A DNA stretch of 64,000 nt, from NCBI RefSeq assembly GCF_020889785.1, contig NZ_JACMYK010000004.1, forward strand, positions 62,001-126,000, read 5' to 3'. Position numbers and translations under genes: made by a program. The notes beneath the pieces were generated by a model. The model was not told the origin of the DNA. It made no database searches and worked only from the letters and a program-made list of their open reading frames with translations. Shown piece by piece: positions 36,758-47,108 of this stretch (within the stretch, counting starts at the first letter, position 1; each line of letters opens with the position of its first letter). Source of the stretch: Bradyrhizobium acaciae (GTDB taxonomy: Bacteria; Pseudomonadota; Alphaproteobacteria; Rhizobiales; Xanthobacteraceae).

Positions 36758-37225
36758 GGACCATCACGTCAACGCCGCACCGGTTGATTTGCTTGTTCAG
36801 CTCCTTGCGCAGATCTGCGGACAATGAAGTGAGCTGATAATTTCGCGGCTATCTTCGCTCGGCCGGTGATTTTCAGAACTCGCGTAGCTCGGCCAGTAGC
36901 GGTCGGCTCGATCAGCCGATACCGCCAGGCGGAGTCCGACGTTCATCCATCCTGGATCGGAAGCCTACAAACGCGCGTGTCTTCTCTGTGATTTCGGTTC
37001 GGTCTAGCCATGCCGTCCTCGATAGCCGCCGAGGACATCCGCATCAGCGCGAGATCGGCCCTCGCGCTTAAGGGAAAACGCCGATGGATGAGTAGCAACG
37101 CCGGTGCTTAGATCAGCGTTCCGCAGCACTCGCTGCGCATCACGCGAATTCCCTCGGCGACCGACCGCCCCACCGGAGGAAAACTGCAACAGGAGACTTA
37201 GCAGCTTCCTGCAGCAAAAGGCGAT
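36758..37225. other. Intergenic, nothing recognised
   Basis: About 470 bases between convergent transcription units; no gene or clear terminator. Confidence 0.4.
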
Positions 37226-39046
37226 TTACAGCTTGAGGCCGTGATCATTGAGCACTTTGTCTCTGAGAGCGCCCTTGATCTCACGAGCGATTTCCCTGCG
37301 AACTGCGGCACCCAACTGTAGCTTGGCATCCTCGACAAAGTCAGCGTCGACCCCGATCAAACCTTCGTCGGTGAGCTGTTGCTGCAGCCGCCTGGCGAAC
37401 TCCGGCCCCATTGCAGCAATGAGCTTGTCCTGCGCTATGGCATGGTCCTTGGGGGCGATATGACTCACAACGTCGTCCCAAGGTTGCCAGTCCACCGCCA
37501 AATAGTCGGCGAACTCCGTCGCCTCCCTCTCCCGCACGGATGCCTCTGCGCTATCAACGTCAGCGTCGGTGACGCCGGAGACTTCAAAGAAGCGCATGTT
37601 TGGCGCGACGTGTTGCAATCCCAGTCGCTCGCGGAGCTTGTTTTGATAAGCAAGAAAGACTTCAATGGCGTCGATGTCTTCGACGTCGTTGCCGGAGCCT
37701 AGCGAGTGAACCTTTTCGCGCGCAATTGTCTCCAGCGCGTCCAGGCGGAACATGACCCGCCCCAGATCGATCAGATCGGGAAGCCGAGCCTCGGTGTTGT
37801 AGGCGCCGTTCTCGACGTCTGCGATGAGCCGTGCGGTCTGCATGCCGTTCCAAGTCAAAGTTCGGCGATCCTCGCAGCTCTGGTTCGCGTCCAGGGCCAG
37901 CTGGAAGTAGCGCTTGCATAATTGCGGGTCTTTCGCCGCCTGCCGCAGATCATCGGCGACCGACTGGCGGAATTCTTCATTACCTGAGTTCACGGAGTCG
38001 AATAGTTTGCCAAGGAAGAGCGTGTATTCCCGGGCGCCCGGCTCGTCAGCAAGACTCTGCCAAGCCGCCAGCACCTCTCGATCAGCCTCCTGTGGATTGC
38101 CGCGGAGCCAGTCTGCGACCTTCTCGATGAGAGCATCGGCCGGCTCATCTTCCGTCCCGGACGATTCACTCTCGTCATCGCGCGAAAGGTAGACGGTCGG
38201 ACCGACATAATCATCGGCGTTAAGTGTTGAATCTAGATTCGCAAACACCTGCTCGGGCAACGGATTATCCGTCAGAACTATGCTGCCATGAGGGCCGAAA
38301 CGCGTCAGCAGGTCCTCGGGCAAACTCGTCAACTGGTTTTGGCTGACGTCGAGAAACTCCAGTGAAGTAGGGAGGACCTCCTGCAACCGCGTGAGTTGGT
38401 TTCCGCTGACGTCGAGATACTCGAGCCTGGCAGGAAGGAGCTCCGGCAGATTCGTCAACTGATTGTGGCTGGCGTAGAGAAACCGGAGCGAAGCAGGGAG
38501 AACCTCGGGCAGATCTAGCAATTGATTGTGACTGAGGTCGAGAAACTCTAGTGCGGCAGGTAGACCCTCAGGCGAGCTCCTCAGCCGGTTGGACCTCGCG
38601 TCCAGGCCTCTGAGCTCGCTTGGAAGCGCGGGCAGGCTGGTCAGTTGATTGGCACTGACGTTTAGACGTCGGAGCGAAGCAGGGAGGTTGTCGGGCAGAC
38701 TCGTAAGCCGGTTGAAGGGAATATCGAGCACGACGATATCGTCCGGGAGCCTCGGCAGACCAGTAAGGAACAGCGATTCGAGATCCAGTCTGACGGCGTC
38801 ACCCCGAGCATTCACTCGTCGGACCACTTCTTCGCGATCCTCAAGCGGGCCGACCTCAGGTTCAGCGGCCCAATTTTCAAGCGCCTGATCTTCATTGGCC
38901 TGAGCATGGTCTGAAGCTGCAGCTGCATAGCCCGTCACGAGTACCTGCCACTGCGCTGCGGTCTCGTTTTGGCCGCCCTCTTGTTCGGAAGACGCAGAGG
39001 GGGCACCACCATCGTGCTGAATATGTCCTGCCTCAAAAGGATCCAT
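37226..39046 (-). CDS. Type III effector, LRR + NEL E3 ubiquitin ligase (NopM family), copy B
   Basis: The protein has 606 residues starting MDPFEAGHIQHDGGAPSASS, with GGGGG just ahead of the ATG. About eight leucine-rich repeats (roughly 100-275, NQLTSLPxxLPxSLxxLxxS units) are followed by the NEL domain with catalytic Cys391 in ANQSCEDRRTLTWNGMQTA. It is one of three related copies in this window and is more acidic than the others, with a longer linker (SRDDESESSGTEDEPAD) between LRR and NEL. A tts box lies 48 bases upstream. It is divergent from copy C. Confidence 0.92.
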   Translation of the reverse strand: MDPFEAGHIQHDGGAPSASSEQEGGQNETAAQWQVLVTGYAAAASDHAQANEDQALENWAAEPEVGPLEDREEVVRRVNARGDAVRLDLESLFLTGLPRLPDDIVVLDIPFNRLTSLPDNLPASLRRLNVSANQLTSLPALPSELRGLDARSNRLRSSPEGLPAALEFLDLSHNQLLDLPEVLPASLRFLYASHNQLTNLPELLPARLEYLDVSGNQLTRLQEVLPTSLEFLDVSQNQLTSLPEDLLTRFGPHGSIVLTDNPLPEQVFANLDSTLNADDYVGPTVYLSRDDESESSGTEDEPADALIEKVADWLRGNPQEADREVLAAWQSLADEPGAREYTLFLGKLFDSVNSGNEEFRQSVADDLRQAAKDPQLCKRYFQLALDANQSCEDRRTLTWNGMQTARLIADVENGAYNTEARLPDLIDLGRVMFRLDALETIAREKVHSLGSGNDVEDIDAIEVFLAYQNKLRERLGLQHVAPNMRFFEVSGVTDADVDSAEASVREREATEFADYLAVDWQPWDDVVSHIAPKDHAIAQDKLIAAMGPEFARRLQQQLTDEGLIGVDADFVEDAKLQLGAAVRREIAREIKGALRDKVLNDHGLKL

Positions 39047-39094
39047 CTTACCCCCTAACGAGACTGAGCAGACTCAGTCCACGACGACACATTT

Positions 39095-39129
39095 TAGAGC
39101 TTAAGGCATTTAGCTTTCGATAAGCTGAC
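39095..39129 (-). promoter_or_regulatory. tts box of NEL effector B
   Basis: The minus strand reads GTCAGCTTATCGAAAGCT, then AAATGCCTTAAGCTC. The core matches the tts consensus without mismatch; ATG 39046 is 48 bases downstream. Confidence 0.85.
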
Positions 39130-39449
39130 AGAGTCTGTCGCCGTAAGGTGACAACGAGCCAACGAAGCCGTCACGGTCGTCGCTACAACGATTTGGAATA
39201 GTTTGCCGGCACGTCCCGGCGGATAGCCAAGCTTCGGTATAAGCAACAACGACGACCAGCAGAGCCTTTTCGGTCGAGTAGCGGGAAACGAAGCGCGGCA
39301 GGAGGTCCGAACGGCCAATTCACGCCTCTCAGATGCCTTGCAGTGGCGCCGAGCTGGTCCTTGCAAAGCTTGAGCGGTTCATCCGCAAGCTGGATTGCTT
39401 CGCTCACCCGTGGCATACGAGCGAACCCAGAGGTTCTGCAGCGACACTC

Positions 39450-39485
39450 GTCAGCTGATCGACAGGTAGGGCTGTTAACTGCGGA
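39450..39485 (+). promoter_or_regulatory. tts box of NEL effector C, divergent core
   Basis: The plus strand reads GTCAGCTGATCGACAGGT, with GTCAGCT and TCG kept but three core mismatches. It lies about 220 bases before the start of effector C and faces away from the box of effector B 320 bases to the left. It is probably weaker than the others. Confidence 0.6.
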
Positions 39486-39702
39486 ACGCTGCCCTGGGAG
39501 CGGGTGCTACCAGACTTATCTGGTCAACGAAATGGGCAAAACTCGCAGCAGTGTCGATCCATTTGCCGCGCTTGGACTCGTTTGAACCCGTACCCACTCG
39601 GACGGGACCATAGAGCACTTGTAGCGGCTATCGAGTGACATTCGCGCTTTGCAACCGCCTGCTTCGCAGGGGGCATTCTTGTTTCTGATGATGGAGAAAT
39701 TG

Positions 39703-41454
39703 ATGGACGCGGGACGGGCACAGTGGAACGCAGGTTCTTCTTCCTCGGCGCCTTCCGAAGAGGCGGACCAGGAAAGCCACCTCGGCGGCTTCAACCGCGC
39801 CGTGGCGAATTTGGTCGAAACCTTCACGGGTTATCGGACCCCGGCTTCCGCGCGCGCGCGGGTCATTGACAACTGGGTTGCCGAAGTGGGGCAGGGCGAG
39901 GCCGAGAATCGGCGGCAGGGGCGCACACGAATCAGGAATACGGAGAACACAGGCGCACGCGCGCTGGACTTATCCTCACTCTCGCTGGCCGCTTTACCTG
40001 CCGCCCTGCCGCCAAGATTGCTGGAACTGTGCGCCAGGCATAACGAGCTAAGCAGCCTGCCCGCCATGTTCCCACCCGGCCTCCATCGTCTTTACATCAG
40101 CCATAATCGCTTGACCAGTTTACCGGACGATCTTCCGGCGACCCTCTCTGAGCTGGAGGTCGCCGACAATAGATTGACCAGTCTGCCGGCCAACCTTCCG
40201 GCCGCGCTCGAAATTCTGAACGCGAACGACAACCGCCTAACGAGCCTGCCGGACCCCCTCCCGAGCGAGCTCACCTCTCTTGCGGTCGGCGGCAATCAGT
40301 TGACCGATCTCCCCGAGTCGCTCCCGTCGCGGCTCGTTGACCTCAATGTCAGCAGCAATCAATTGGCCAGCCTTCCCGATCCACTTCCGAGCACGCTCCA
40401 GTCGCTCAACGTCAGCGGTAATCGGCTGACCAACCTGCCTGAAGGTCTTTTAGAGGCTCTCATCCCGATGAATAGCCTTTACTACCCGCATCTGGTGAGC
40501 CCCGAGTTCGGGGATAACCCGCTGCCGGACGACGTACTCGCTCATCTGGCGGAGGCTGAAGCGCCATCACCGCAGCGTGCGCAGCAATCCCTGCATGAGG
40601 CTGCGGCACACTGGCTCGCAGACGACCCCACCGCGCTGGCCGAATGGCAGCACTTTACCGACGAGCCCGGCGCCCAGGACTATGCACAGTTCCTGGAAAG
40701 GCTACGTGGCACTGTGAACTACGGCAATAACGCGTTTCGGCAAGCAGTCGCCAATGATCTGCGGCAGGCGTCCGCCAATGCGGATTTGCGCGAGCAGTTC
40801 TTTGCACAGGCTTCCGAGGCTAACACCAGCTGCGAGGATCGTGTTACGTTGCACTGGAACGGTATGCAGACGGCGCGCCTCAACGCTGACGTCAAGAAGG
40901 GGCTATATGACAATCGGCTTGACGAACTGATCCAGTGCGGCCGTCTCGCGTTTCGCGTGGAGGCGCTGGACGAAATCGCGCGCGACCGGGTCAAATCGCT
41001 TGCTCGCAGCGACCCGAACGTTGACGACGTCGAAGTCTACCTCGCCTATCAACATCGGCTGCGCGAGCCGCTGGAGCTTAGTCATGTCGCCCCTGACATG
41101 CGCTTCTTGGCGGTCTCTGACGTAAGCGAGGATGATGCGAAGAAGGCGCTGGATCTGGTCCGGGAGCTGGAAGCAAGCCAGTTCACCGAGTTCATGGCAA
41201 GCCGCTGGCAACCCTGGGAGACCGTGCTGGAGCGCATCGATCCGGACGAACATGCCGCGATGCAAGACCGCGTGCACGAAGCCATGGGCGAGGAGTTTCA
41301 AAGCCGCCTCGGTCAGCGACTGGCCGAGCATGGTCTGCTGGGCGACGCGGATGCCGAGCGGGTGCTCGGGGCGCAAGTCCGAAACCAGATCGCAGGCGAG
41401 ATCAAACGCGAGGTCATGGGCCGTGTGCTCGCACAGCGCGGCCTCGATCTATGA
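39703..41454 (+). CDS. Type III effector, LRR + NEL E3 ubiquitin ligase (NopM family), copy C
   Basis: The protein has 583 residues. ATG 39703 (MDAGRAQWNAGSSSSAPSEE) has GGAG 6 bases upstream and is preferred to the in-frame ATGs at 39688 and 39691 and to TTG 39649. The N terminus is serine-rich; about nine leucine-rich repeats span roughly 85-260; the NEL domain has catalytic Cys377 in ANTSCEDRVTLHWNGMQTA. It is closest to copy A through the NEL domain (both share DNRLDxLxxxGRxxFRxxALDxIAR). It is intact and predicted to be an injected E3 ligase. Confidence 0.92.
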   Translation: MDAGRAQWNAGSSSSAPSEEADQESHLGGFNRAVANLVETFTGYRTPASARARVIDNWVAEVGQGEAENRRQGRTRIRNTENTGARALDLSSLSLAALPAALPPRLLELCARHNELSSLPAMFPPGLHRLYISHNRLTSLPDDLPATLSELEVADNRLTSLPANLPAALEILNANDNRLTSLPDPLPSELTSLAVGGNQLTDLPESLPSRLVDLNVSSNQLASLPDPLPSTLQSLNVSGNRLTNLPEGLLEALIPMNSLYYPHLVSPEFGDNPLPDDVLAHLAEAEAPSPQRAQQSLHEAAAHWLADDPTALAEWQHFTDEPGAQDYAQFLERLRGTVNYGNNAFRQAVANDLRQASANADLREQFFAQASEANTSCEDRVTLHWNGMQTARLNADVKKGLYDNRLDELIQCGRLAFRVEALDEIARDRVKSLARSDPNVDDVEVYLAYQHRLREPLELSHVAPDMRFLAVSDVSEDDAKKALDLVRELEASQFTEFMASRWQPWETVLERIDPDEHAAMQDRVHEAMGEEFQSRLGQRLAEHGLLGDADAERVLGAQVRNQIAGEIKREVMGRVLAQRGLDL

Positions 41455-42155
41455 GGCTCCCAACCCGCCGCCGAGATTTTTATCATCGCTCTGCGGCGGT
41501 ACGTAAAGATCGTCCTGAAGCCTCGCCCATCGCTGCGGACGTGCTTTTGCACCTTGGAAAGTGCGCTGCCGTCGATCTGGGCCTTCCGGTCTTGCCGAGC
41601 GAGGAATCCCGCCCGCGAGGCGAAGAGTGTATCTACGTCCGGCCGAAATCCGCTATGGGACGAGAGCTCCATCGGTCAAAAAGTTGTTGAGGAGACCAAG
41701 GGTGCGTAGCGGTGAAATCATCAGTTCCGGAGGCGCTGCCGCAGCCAACAAGCTCGGTTTGACGAGACAGTTAACTGTTCGCCAAGTCCATTTGACTTCG
41801 GGCGCCTCCCGCGTGCTCCATTTTGGCAGGCAAGTTAGCGGAGTTCAAGCATGAACCGCGTCGGCAGCTCACGATGGACAAGCCGTCGTGCAGGTGAGGT
41901 CGTGCGCGCGGGGCTGCACGAAAGCCTTGCGGTTCTTCGGTCAGAAACTGCATCAAGGAAGAGACGTTGTGCGTCATCAATGAGCGCCTGCAACAGGACA
42001 AGCTCAGCGCCAAAGTTGATGCCAAGGACCACAAGATACTCTCACGTATTATCTGTTGGAGACTGGTAGAGGCTATGTGAGCTCCGCTGTAATGTTTGAA
42101 TTTGGCGCAGGACCGTGCGGGCGATTGATTGTTATATCCGTCGACCAATTCGCGG
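41455..42155. other. Gene-poor interval with a possible antitoxin remnant
   Basis: About 700 bases. Near 41890-41960 the plus strand encodes RRAGEVVRAGLHESLAVLRSE, which resembles the middle of ParD-type ribbon-helix-helix antitoxins (SAGEVVRAGL), without start or partner toxin. Nothing else is recognised. Confidence 0.35.
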
Positions 42156-43745
42156 TCAGAAGAAAACCAGCGTAGACACCAGCAGATTGAGAGCGTGCTG
42201 GGTTTGAAGCGTATGTGTGACGCTTGTCGGATTGTGGATGTATGACAGTCCGGCGCTTGCGTAGATGCCCGGGGCGAGATGGGCAGTATATGTGCCCGTG
42301 ATTGCCAGGGTATCGCGATGCGCAAGCTGGCCTTTAGCCAAGGCAGCATCCACGGCAAACTTGCTCCAGATCGTGTTGCTGGCGACAAGAGCAACCAGAT
42401 CCTTGGGGCGACTATCAAACGGCCCTTTCATATAAAGACGAAGCTCGTAATACTGGCTGATCCTGTTGAGGTCAGGCGGAGCTGCCATGACAGAGAATCC
42501 GCCATAGAGTCCACGAGACGGCGACCCAGTGGCATCAGCTTGCCAAAATTGCCGGTCCCCAGCGACGTACTGGAAATTGTTGCCGCTCACTCGCTGTTGA
42601 TCCGGGTCCGCCAAATTCTTGTAGCGGCTGGTATTGAAACCAGCGCCGGCCCGCAGCCATGTGTCGGGCGATCCAGGACCGGCCTTGCTCCTGTAACCGA
42701 CTTCATCGACAAGAAGCGTCCCTGCATTGGCGGTGCTCCAGTTCACGCCGGCAGGATTTTCCTTTATCTCGGCATAGGGACCATCCGGACTGAGTGAGCG
42801 CTGGAGAGAAATCTTGTTGTAGAAGCGATCGTCAAAATTGTACTTCAGGTTGACCGCCGGCGTGGGCGCAGCATTGGTGCTCACCCCTGCCTGGATCAAG
42901 GCGAACATGTTCGATCCGGTCATCCCTCCGAACAATGTGCCAGTAAACTCATTTTGGTTTCTCAGGTAGCCAAGTTTGAGTTCGAGTGTCCTGTCGAGAA
43001 AAGTCTGGTAGTAGGCGAGCGTGTTGATCCCCACTCTGTCAGGCCCTGGGCGATCCCACGTCCAGTATTGCTGTGCGGCTCCGACGACAATCTGGCCATC
43101 GGGAATGCCAAATCGGCTGAGATCGTAAGTGACGATCAAGAAGTTCGCCGAAGCGAAGGTCGGGTTCTGGCCCATGTAAAGCTGGTTTGCGATTTGGCTT
43201 CTCGCTGCATTCGGCAGCTGATTATCTACAAGCATGTTGTGTGTCCAGCCGATGTAGCCAATGCCGACATCTGCCAGCGCAGACCGAACGCCGCCATTCC
43301 CCTTATCAATCGTATCTGCGGGGCCTGGTATGGCGAGCCATAACCCCTTTTCACGCAGATTGTCGTACCTGGCGGAGGGATCGATTGGCTTTTGCGTTCG
43401 CGTCTGAGCAAATCTATCAACACTGCTGCGCTTTTCGCCAGACGCATCGGCGCGTGCCGCAGACCATGGGCGCCAAGGCTGGATTGCTTGACGCATCGTC
43501 CCGGTCCGCAACTTTGTCGCCCGACCAGAGGCGTGTCTGCTTTCGCTGGCTTGATCTACAGTGTCGCTCCCGGTATCAAGCTCAGCGGCGGTTTGTGCCC
43601 GCGCGGAGTTGCCGAGCACGCAAGCCGCCAGCGAAACTGCGATAGCCCGTCTAAATTGCTTGCCGATTGGCCGAAACGTGAAAACACATGCCAAGGCGGC
43701 CGAAGATGTCCGAAGCGACGTCGCCGCAAGAAGCCAATTGCGCAT
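42156..43745 (-). CDS. OprB-type carbohydrate-selective porin
   Basis: The protein has 529 residues. A long leader with a hydrophobic segment (FRRAIAVSLAACVLGNSARA) suggests export; a mature N-terminal linker (60-120) is followed by a beta-barrel with OprB features: GIGYIGWTHNMLVDNQL, LTYDLSRFG-like segments, GQIVVGAAQQYWTWDRPGP, and the C-terminal strand LNLLVSTLVFF ending in an aromatic residue, as outer-membrane barrels do. It would admit sugars across the outer membrane. ATG 43745 has no strong ribosome site, and a start closer to the signal segment is possible. Confidence 0.82.
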   Translation of the reverse strand: MRNWLLAATSLRTSSAALACVFTFRPIGKQFRRAIAVSLAACVLGNSARAQTAAELDTGSDTVDQASESRHASGRATKLRTGTMRQAIQPWRPWSAARADASGEKRSSVDRFAQTRTQKPIDPSARYDNLREKGLWLAIPGPADTIDKGNGGVRSALADVGIGYIGWTHNMLVDNQLPNAARSQIANQLYMGQNPTFASANFLIVTYDLSRFGIPDGQIVVGAAQQYWTWDRPGPDRVGINTLAYYQTFLDRTLELKLGYLRNQNEFTGTLFGGMTGSNMFALIQAGVSTNAAPTPAVNLKYNFDDRFYNKISLQRSLSPDGPYAEIKENPAGVNWSTANAGTLLVDEVGYRSKAGPGSPDTWLRAGAGFNTSRYKNLADPDQQRVSGNNFQYVAGDRQFWQADATGSPSRGLYGGFSVMAAPPDLNRISQYYELRLYMKGPFDSRPKDLVALVASNTIWSKFAVDAALAKGQLAHRDTLAITGTYTAHLAPGIYASAGLSYIHNPTSVTHTLQTQHALNLLVSTLVFF

Positions 43746-44610
43746 GGCGTAGTTCGGGTCCGTGTCAGCCGGTCGTGGTTGAAAAGAACTCCGGCCTGAT
43801 TGGCAGGAAGTGGCATCGCTGTTCCCGGGGAGGGAGTAGATGATCTGCTCTGCAATTCACCTGCGCATCACGCTGGAGCGCCGAAGGAGAGCAGTGCGCG
43901 CCGGCGCGGCAAGAGGTTGAGGACGAATGCCCTTTCCTGCGCCCTCACTTTATGAACACGGCCTAGCTGCTCGCCCAGTGACACAGTGGCCTGGCGTTGG
44001 CGGGTACCTTGCTGGAAGACCGCTTTACTGACGAAGTGGCTGGCACCAGGAAGGAAATCCTGTGGGGCACGATCCAAGGGTTCATGGAGTTTTGTGATGC
44101 CGTTGGGCCAGACAATCGATAGGGTCTGGGACCAGCCGGCTCTGGAATGCGTACGCTCGAAGATCGCACGGCGACGCCCATCCTGGCGGTCCCAAGTGAA
44201 TGGACGAAACAGCCTTCGAGCCGCTTTGGTGGAGGCGGGCGAGCAGTTGGCGCCGTAAGAGCCGTTGGGACGGCCGAGTCTGTCTTGCATGGCGGGTCCT
44301 TCCCGTGTGCGGCTTTCGTTGGTCCCGGTTGGCATGCGCCCTGATCTCAATCAACCTGCCGAGATTGGTAGTTGATCGTGCGCAATGGTTCCCCTTCCTA
44401 TAAGGAATTGAGGCTCAGCCGACTCTCTTAAGCGGCGCGTCTTGAGTGAAGCGGCAGGTCCTTCAAGGCGCGCAGGAAGAAGGGCAAGCGGTCGAGGAGG
44501 ACCGCGAATATGACGTTATCGGCAGTGGGGACCCCTGGAGCGCGCGAACACCGCAAGCCCTCGGATCGGCGAAGCAAACCGAGCGAAAGAGGAATGCTCG
44601 ACGAGCCGCA
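43746..44610. other. Gene-poor interval
   Basis: About 860 bases. Overlapping frames on both strands (for example 43868-44350 minus) show no family features; not called. Confidence 0.4.
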
Positions 44611-45126
44611 ATGGTCATGATTGACGATGTGGTTGCTTCGGATTTACGACCGCTCTTGAGAGGGCCGTCGCGAGGCATTTTCCGGGTTATGGTGCTGCTC
44701 CTCCTTGTCCTCGTCAGCTCCAGTGCTGCTGGCGCTTGGCTTTGGGCCGACATCTGGGAATTTGTCGGGACACCGGAAACCCACCAAGACGCTTCGATTA
44801 TGAGGTCGTCACTGGATGTCAGGGCTTCCCTATCCGAGATAAAGTGGGCACAGCTGAAAGCCAGCGATGAGATCGCAGAACTGAGCCGCCGGATCGATGC
44901 TCAGCGGGAGGAGCTCAAGGGGATCTTACATCAGATCAGCGTGCTGACTTCGCGGATCGAGGCGCTGCGGAATATAATGCCTATCGCTTCTACGCCTTCC
45001 GTTTCTGCCCCACCGTCCGCCCGCGCTGCTTCGAGCCGGGCCAAGAAAGGGCTCGGGCAGTCCACACAAGGACCTGTTTCCGTTGGAGGGGCGCCGGTGA
45101 TCGCACCAAAGGCAAGCGCGCCTTAA
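44611..45126 (+). CDS. Membrane-anchored coiled-coil protein
   Basis: The protein has 171 residues. After a short cytoplasmic stretch, residues 22-47 form one membrane helix (GIFRVMVLLLLVLVSSSAAGAW). Residues 75-125 are a coiled coil (KASDEIAELSRRIDAQREELKGILHQIS), and the tail is rich in Ser, Pro and Ala. The layout is of a periplasmic coiled-coil protein anchored by its N terminus. The frame is open from 44446, but ATG 44611 or 44617 just before the helix is more sensible. No family name or neighbours suggest a role. Confidence 0.6.
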   Translation: MVMIDDVVASDLRPLLRGPSRGIFRVMVLLLLVLVSSSAAGAWLWADIWEFVGTPETHQDASIMRSSLDVRASLSEIKWAQLKASDEIAELSRRIDAQREELKGILHQISVLTSRIEALRNIMPIASTPSVSAPPSARAASSRAKKGLGQSTQGPVSVGGAPVIAPKASAP

Positions 45127-45638
45127 GATCAAAAGGCCGGATTTTGGTCGCCACCAAACCTGTCGTTCCGCGCCAGCTATAGCGCAGTCAATCGGACCAA
45201 CTCGCCCGCTTCGATCAAGCCGATACGTGAAGGGCAGCGAACTGGACGCGGCCATTCAGTGCAAAGCAAGCGCGATTGGCCACCAACCAACTGACCATTT
45301 CCGAATTGACGCGGAAAGCCGGGACGCCAATTTAATCCTCCCTTTAGTACCCACCTTTGCAATCACGGCAGAATGATGACGTCCATATAGCGGACTCACG
45401 TCAACGCCAACTCACTAAGCATGCCGAAGAAGGGCTCTTCCGTGTACGTCTTCGGGTGGAAAGAGCTCGCCTTCCATTCAATGGCTACCCTGAACTGCTC
45501 GACAAGCACTTCAACATTTATACGCTTCGTCAGATGAAGCGTAGTAGTGTTGTCCGGCGAGATCGTTACGCAGGACCTCGCTGAGTTGCGTAGCACCAAT
45601 CTTGTCAGCGTTTCCAGCCCAACGCAGGTCGCGACTAG
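45127..45638. other. Intergenic with a large hairpin
   Basis: About 510 bases without a supported gene. It contains the hairpin listed at 45513-45552. Confidence 0.4.
45513..45552. repeat. Imperfect 40-base hairpin
   Basis: Inner arms TACGCTTC / GAAGCGTA enclose the loop GTCAGAT; outer arms CAACA / TGTTG pair across short bulges. It lies 87 bases beyond the stop of hemN in its direction of transcription. No T-run follows, so it may be an mRNA 3' stabiliser or processing site. Confidence 0.45.
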
Positions 45639-47051
45639 TCAGTCCGATCCATTGGACAATCGGCTGACCGAGGCACTCCTCCGAGCGCTCCTTCGCGATG
45701 CGCATATTCGTGGCCAGCTAATAGGGGCGCGGTCGATGTAAGCGTCGAACGCAGCAGCAACAGCGCGAATGACAAAACGGTGCTCTGGTTTGACTCGGAT
45801 GAAGCCCTCTTCGATGTCTAATATCCCGTCTTCGGCAAGCATTCCAAGACGGTCAGCTGAATCGAGAAAGGGCATCGGAGCAAATCCGTGGGCGGCGCAG
45901 ATTGCCGGCACGTCGGCCTGCAAGTCGCACATCAGCCGCTCGATGATTGCGGCCCGAAGGCGATCTTCGGCAGTGAGGCAGTGGCCCTTTGAGGTTGCCA
46001 GATGGCCAGCACTAATCTGTCGGCTATAGGAACTGGTTGCCGTCTCGTTCTGCACGTAACCATCGCGCAGACGGCCGATGGCTGACGGACCAAAGCCGAT
46101 CACTGTGTTACACGTATCGGCCGAATATCCGAGCGAGCTGCGGCGCAGCCGTCCGGTTTCCTGCGAGTGCGCCAGCTCGTCGTCCGGGAGGGCAAAATGG
46201 TCGAGCCCGATTTGGCGATATCCGGCGGCGACCAGCGTATCTGCCATGGCTGCAGCTTGCTCGGCGCGCGCAACATTGTCGGGCAGCGCCGTCTCGTCGA
46301 TCTGGCGCTGACGTTTCATGTAGGAGGGAACATGGGCATAGCCGAACACCGCAAGGCGGTCGGGCCGCATGGTCAAAGCCGTCTGCGCTGAGTTCACGCA
46401 GGATTGCACGGTCTGATGCGGCAATCCGAAGAGCAGGTCGAAATTGATACGTCTTATTCCATGTTGGCGAAGGCGTTCGACGGCCGAAGCGACCTGCGCT
46501 TCGCTTTGGAGACGGTTGACCGCCCTTTGCACTACGGGATCGAAGCTTTGCACGCCGATGCTCGCGCGGCTGACGCCCGCTACTCCCAAGGTTTCCGCCA
46601 TCTCGGCCGTGAACGCGCGGGGGTCGATCTCGACGGCGAGCGCCGTCGATTTGCTGAACGCGAAGCGGCGGCGCAAGAGCTCCATCAGAGCCAAGAAATC
46701 GGCCGGTGGGATAGTAGTCGGCGTGCCGCCGCCGAAATGCAGGTCGCTCACCGGAAGACCGTGAGGCGTTTGCTCTGTTACCAGACGAATTTCCTCACGT
46801 ACCGTCAGCAGGTAATTGCGAATCGGCCGCTCGCTATGAGTGAGGCTTGTTGGGAAGCCGCAATACCAGCAGATCGACCGGCAGAACGGAACGTGAAGGT
46901 AGAGCGATACGGATTCGTCAAGCGGCAGCCGCCGCAACCACGCCTCATAGGTCGTGGCGCCGACCGCATCAGAGAAATCCGGTACCGTCGGGTAAATGGT
47001 GTACCAGGGCAGACGAGCATCGCAATATTTGTTTAGGAGTGACGTCTGCAA
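45639..47051 (-). CDS. hemN: Oxygen-independent coproporphyrinogen III oxidase-like radical SAM protein
   Basis: The protein has 470 residues. The radical-SAM cluster motif CRSICWYC gives Cys57, Cys61 and Cys64; LHFGGGTPT and SIGVQSFDPVVQ are the SAM-binding and family motifs; the HemN-type N terminus (LPWYTIYPTVPDF) and the C-terminal HemN domain are present. It decarboxylates coproporphyrinogen III in heme synthesis under low oxygen. Oddities: the residue after the cluster is Phe where E. coli HemN has a fourth Cys (C-G-C), and the last 30 residues are an unusual basic/serine tail. It starts at TTG 47051 with AAGG at 7 bases. A FixK2-type box lies 58 bases upstream, as expected for hemN in microaerobic nodules. 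Confidence 0.82.
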   Translation of the reverse strand: MQTSLLNKYCDARLPWYTIYPTVPDFSDAVGATTYEAWLRRLPLDESVSLYLHVPFCRSICWYCGFPTSLTHSERPIRNYLLTVREEIRLVTEQTPHGLPVSDLHFGGGTPTTIPPADFLALMELLRRRFAFSKSTALAVEIDPRAFTAEMAETLGVAGVSRASIGVQSFDPVVQRAVNRLQSEAQVASAVERLRQHGIRRINFDLLFGLPHQTVQSCVNSAQTALTMRPDRLAVFGYAHVPSYMKRQRQIDETALPDNVARAEQAAAMADTLVAAGYRQIGLDHFALPDDELAHSQETGRLRRSSLGYSADTCNTVIGFGPSAIGRLRDGYVQNETATSSYSRQISAGHLATSKGHCLTAEDRLRAAIIERLMCDLQADVPAICAAHGFAPMPFLDSADRLGMLAEDGILDIEEGFIRVKPEHRFVIRAVAAAFDAYIDRAPISWPRICASRRSARRSASVSRLSNGSD

Positions 47052-47108
47052 CGCTTACCTTTCCGCGCTGATACGGTATGAGGCTGATGCATATCCTCTG
47101 CTATGTCT

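Noticed and set aside
41851..42069. ParD-like antitoxin
   Set aside because: Only about 20 residues resemble ParD (AGEVVRAGL); there is no DNA-binding strand, no toxin partner and no start site.
43868..44350. 160-codon minus-strand frame
   Set aside because: No family motif; overlapping frames on the other strand are equally open, as expected from high GC.
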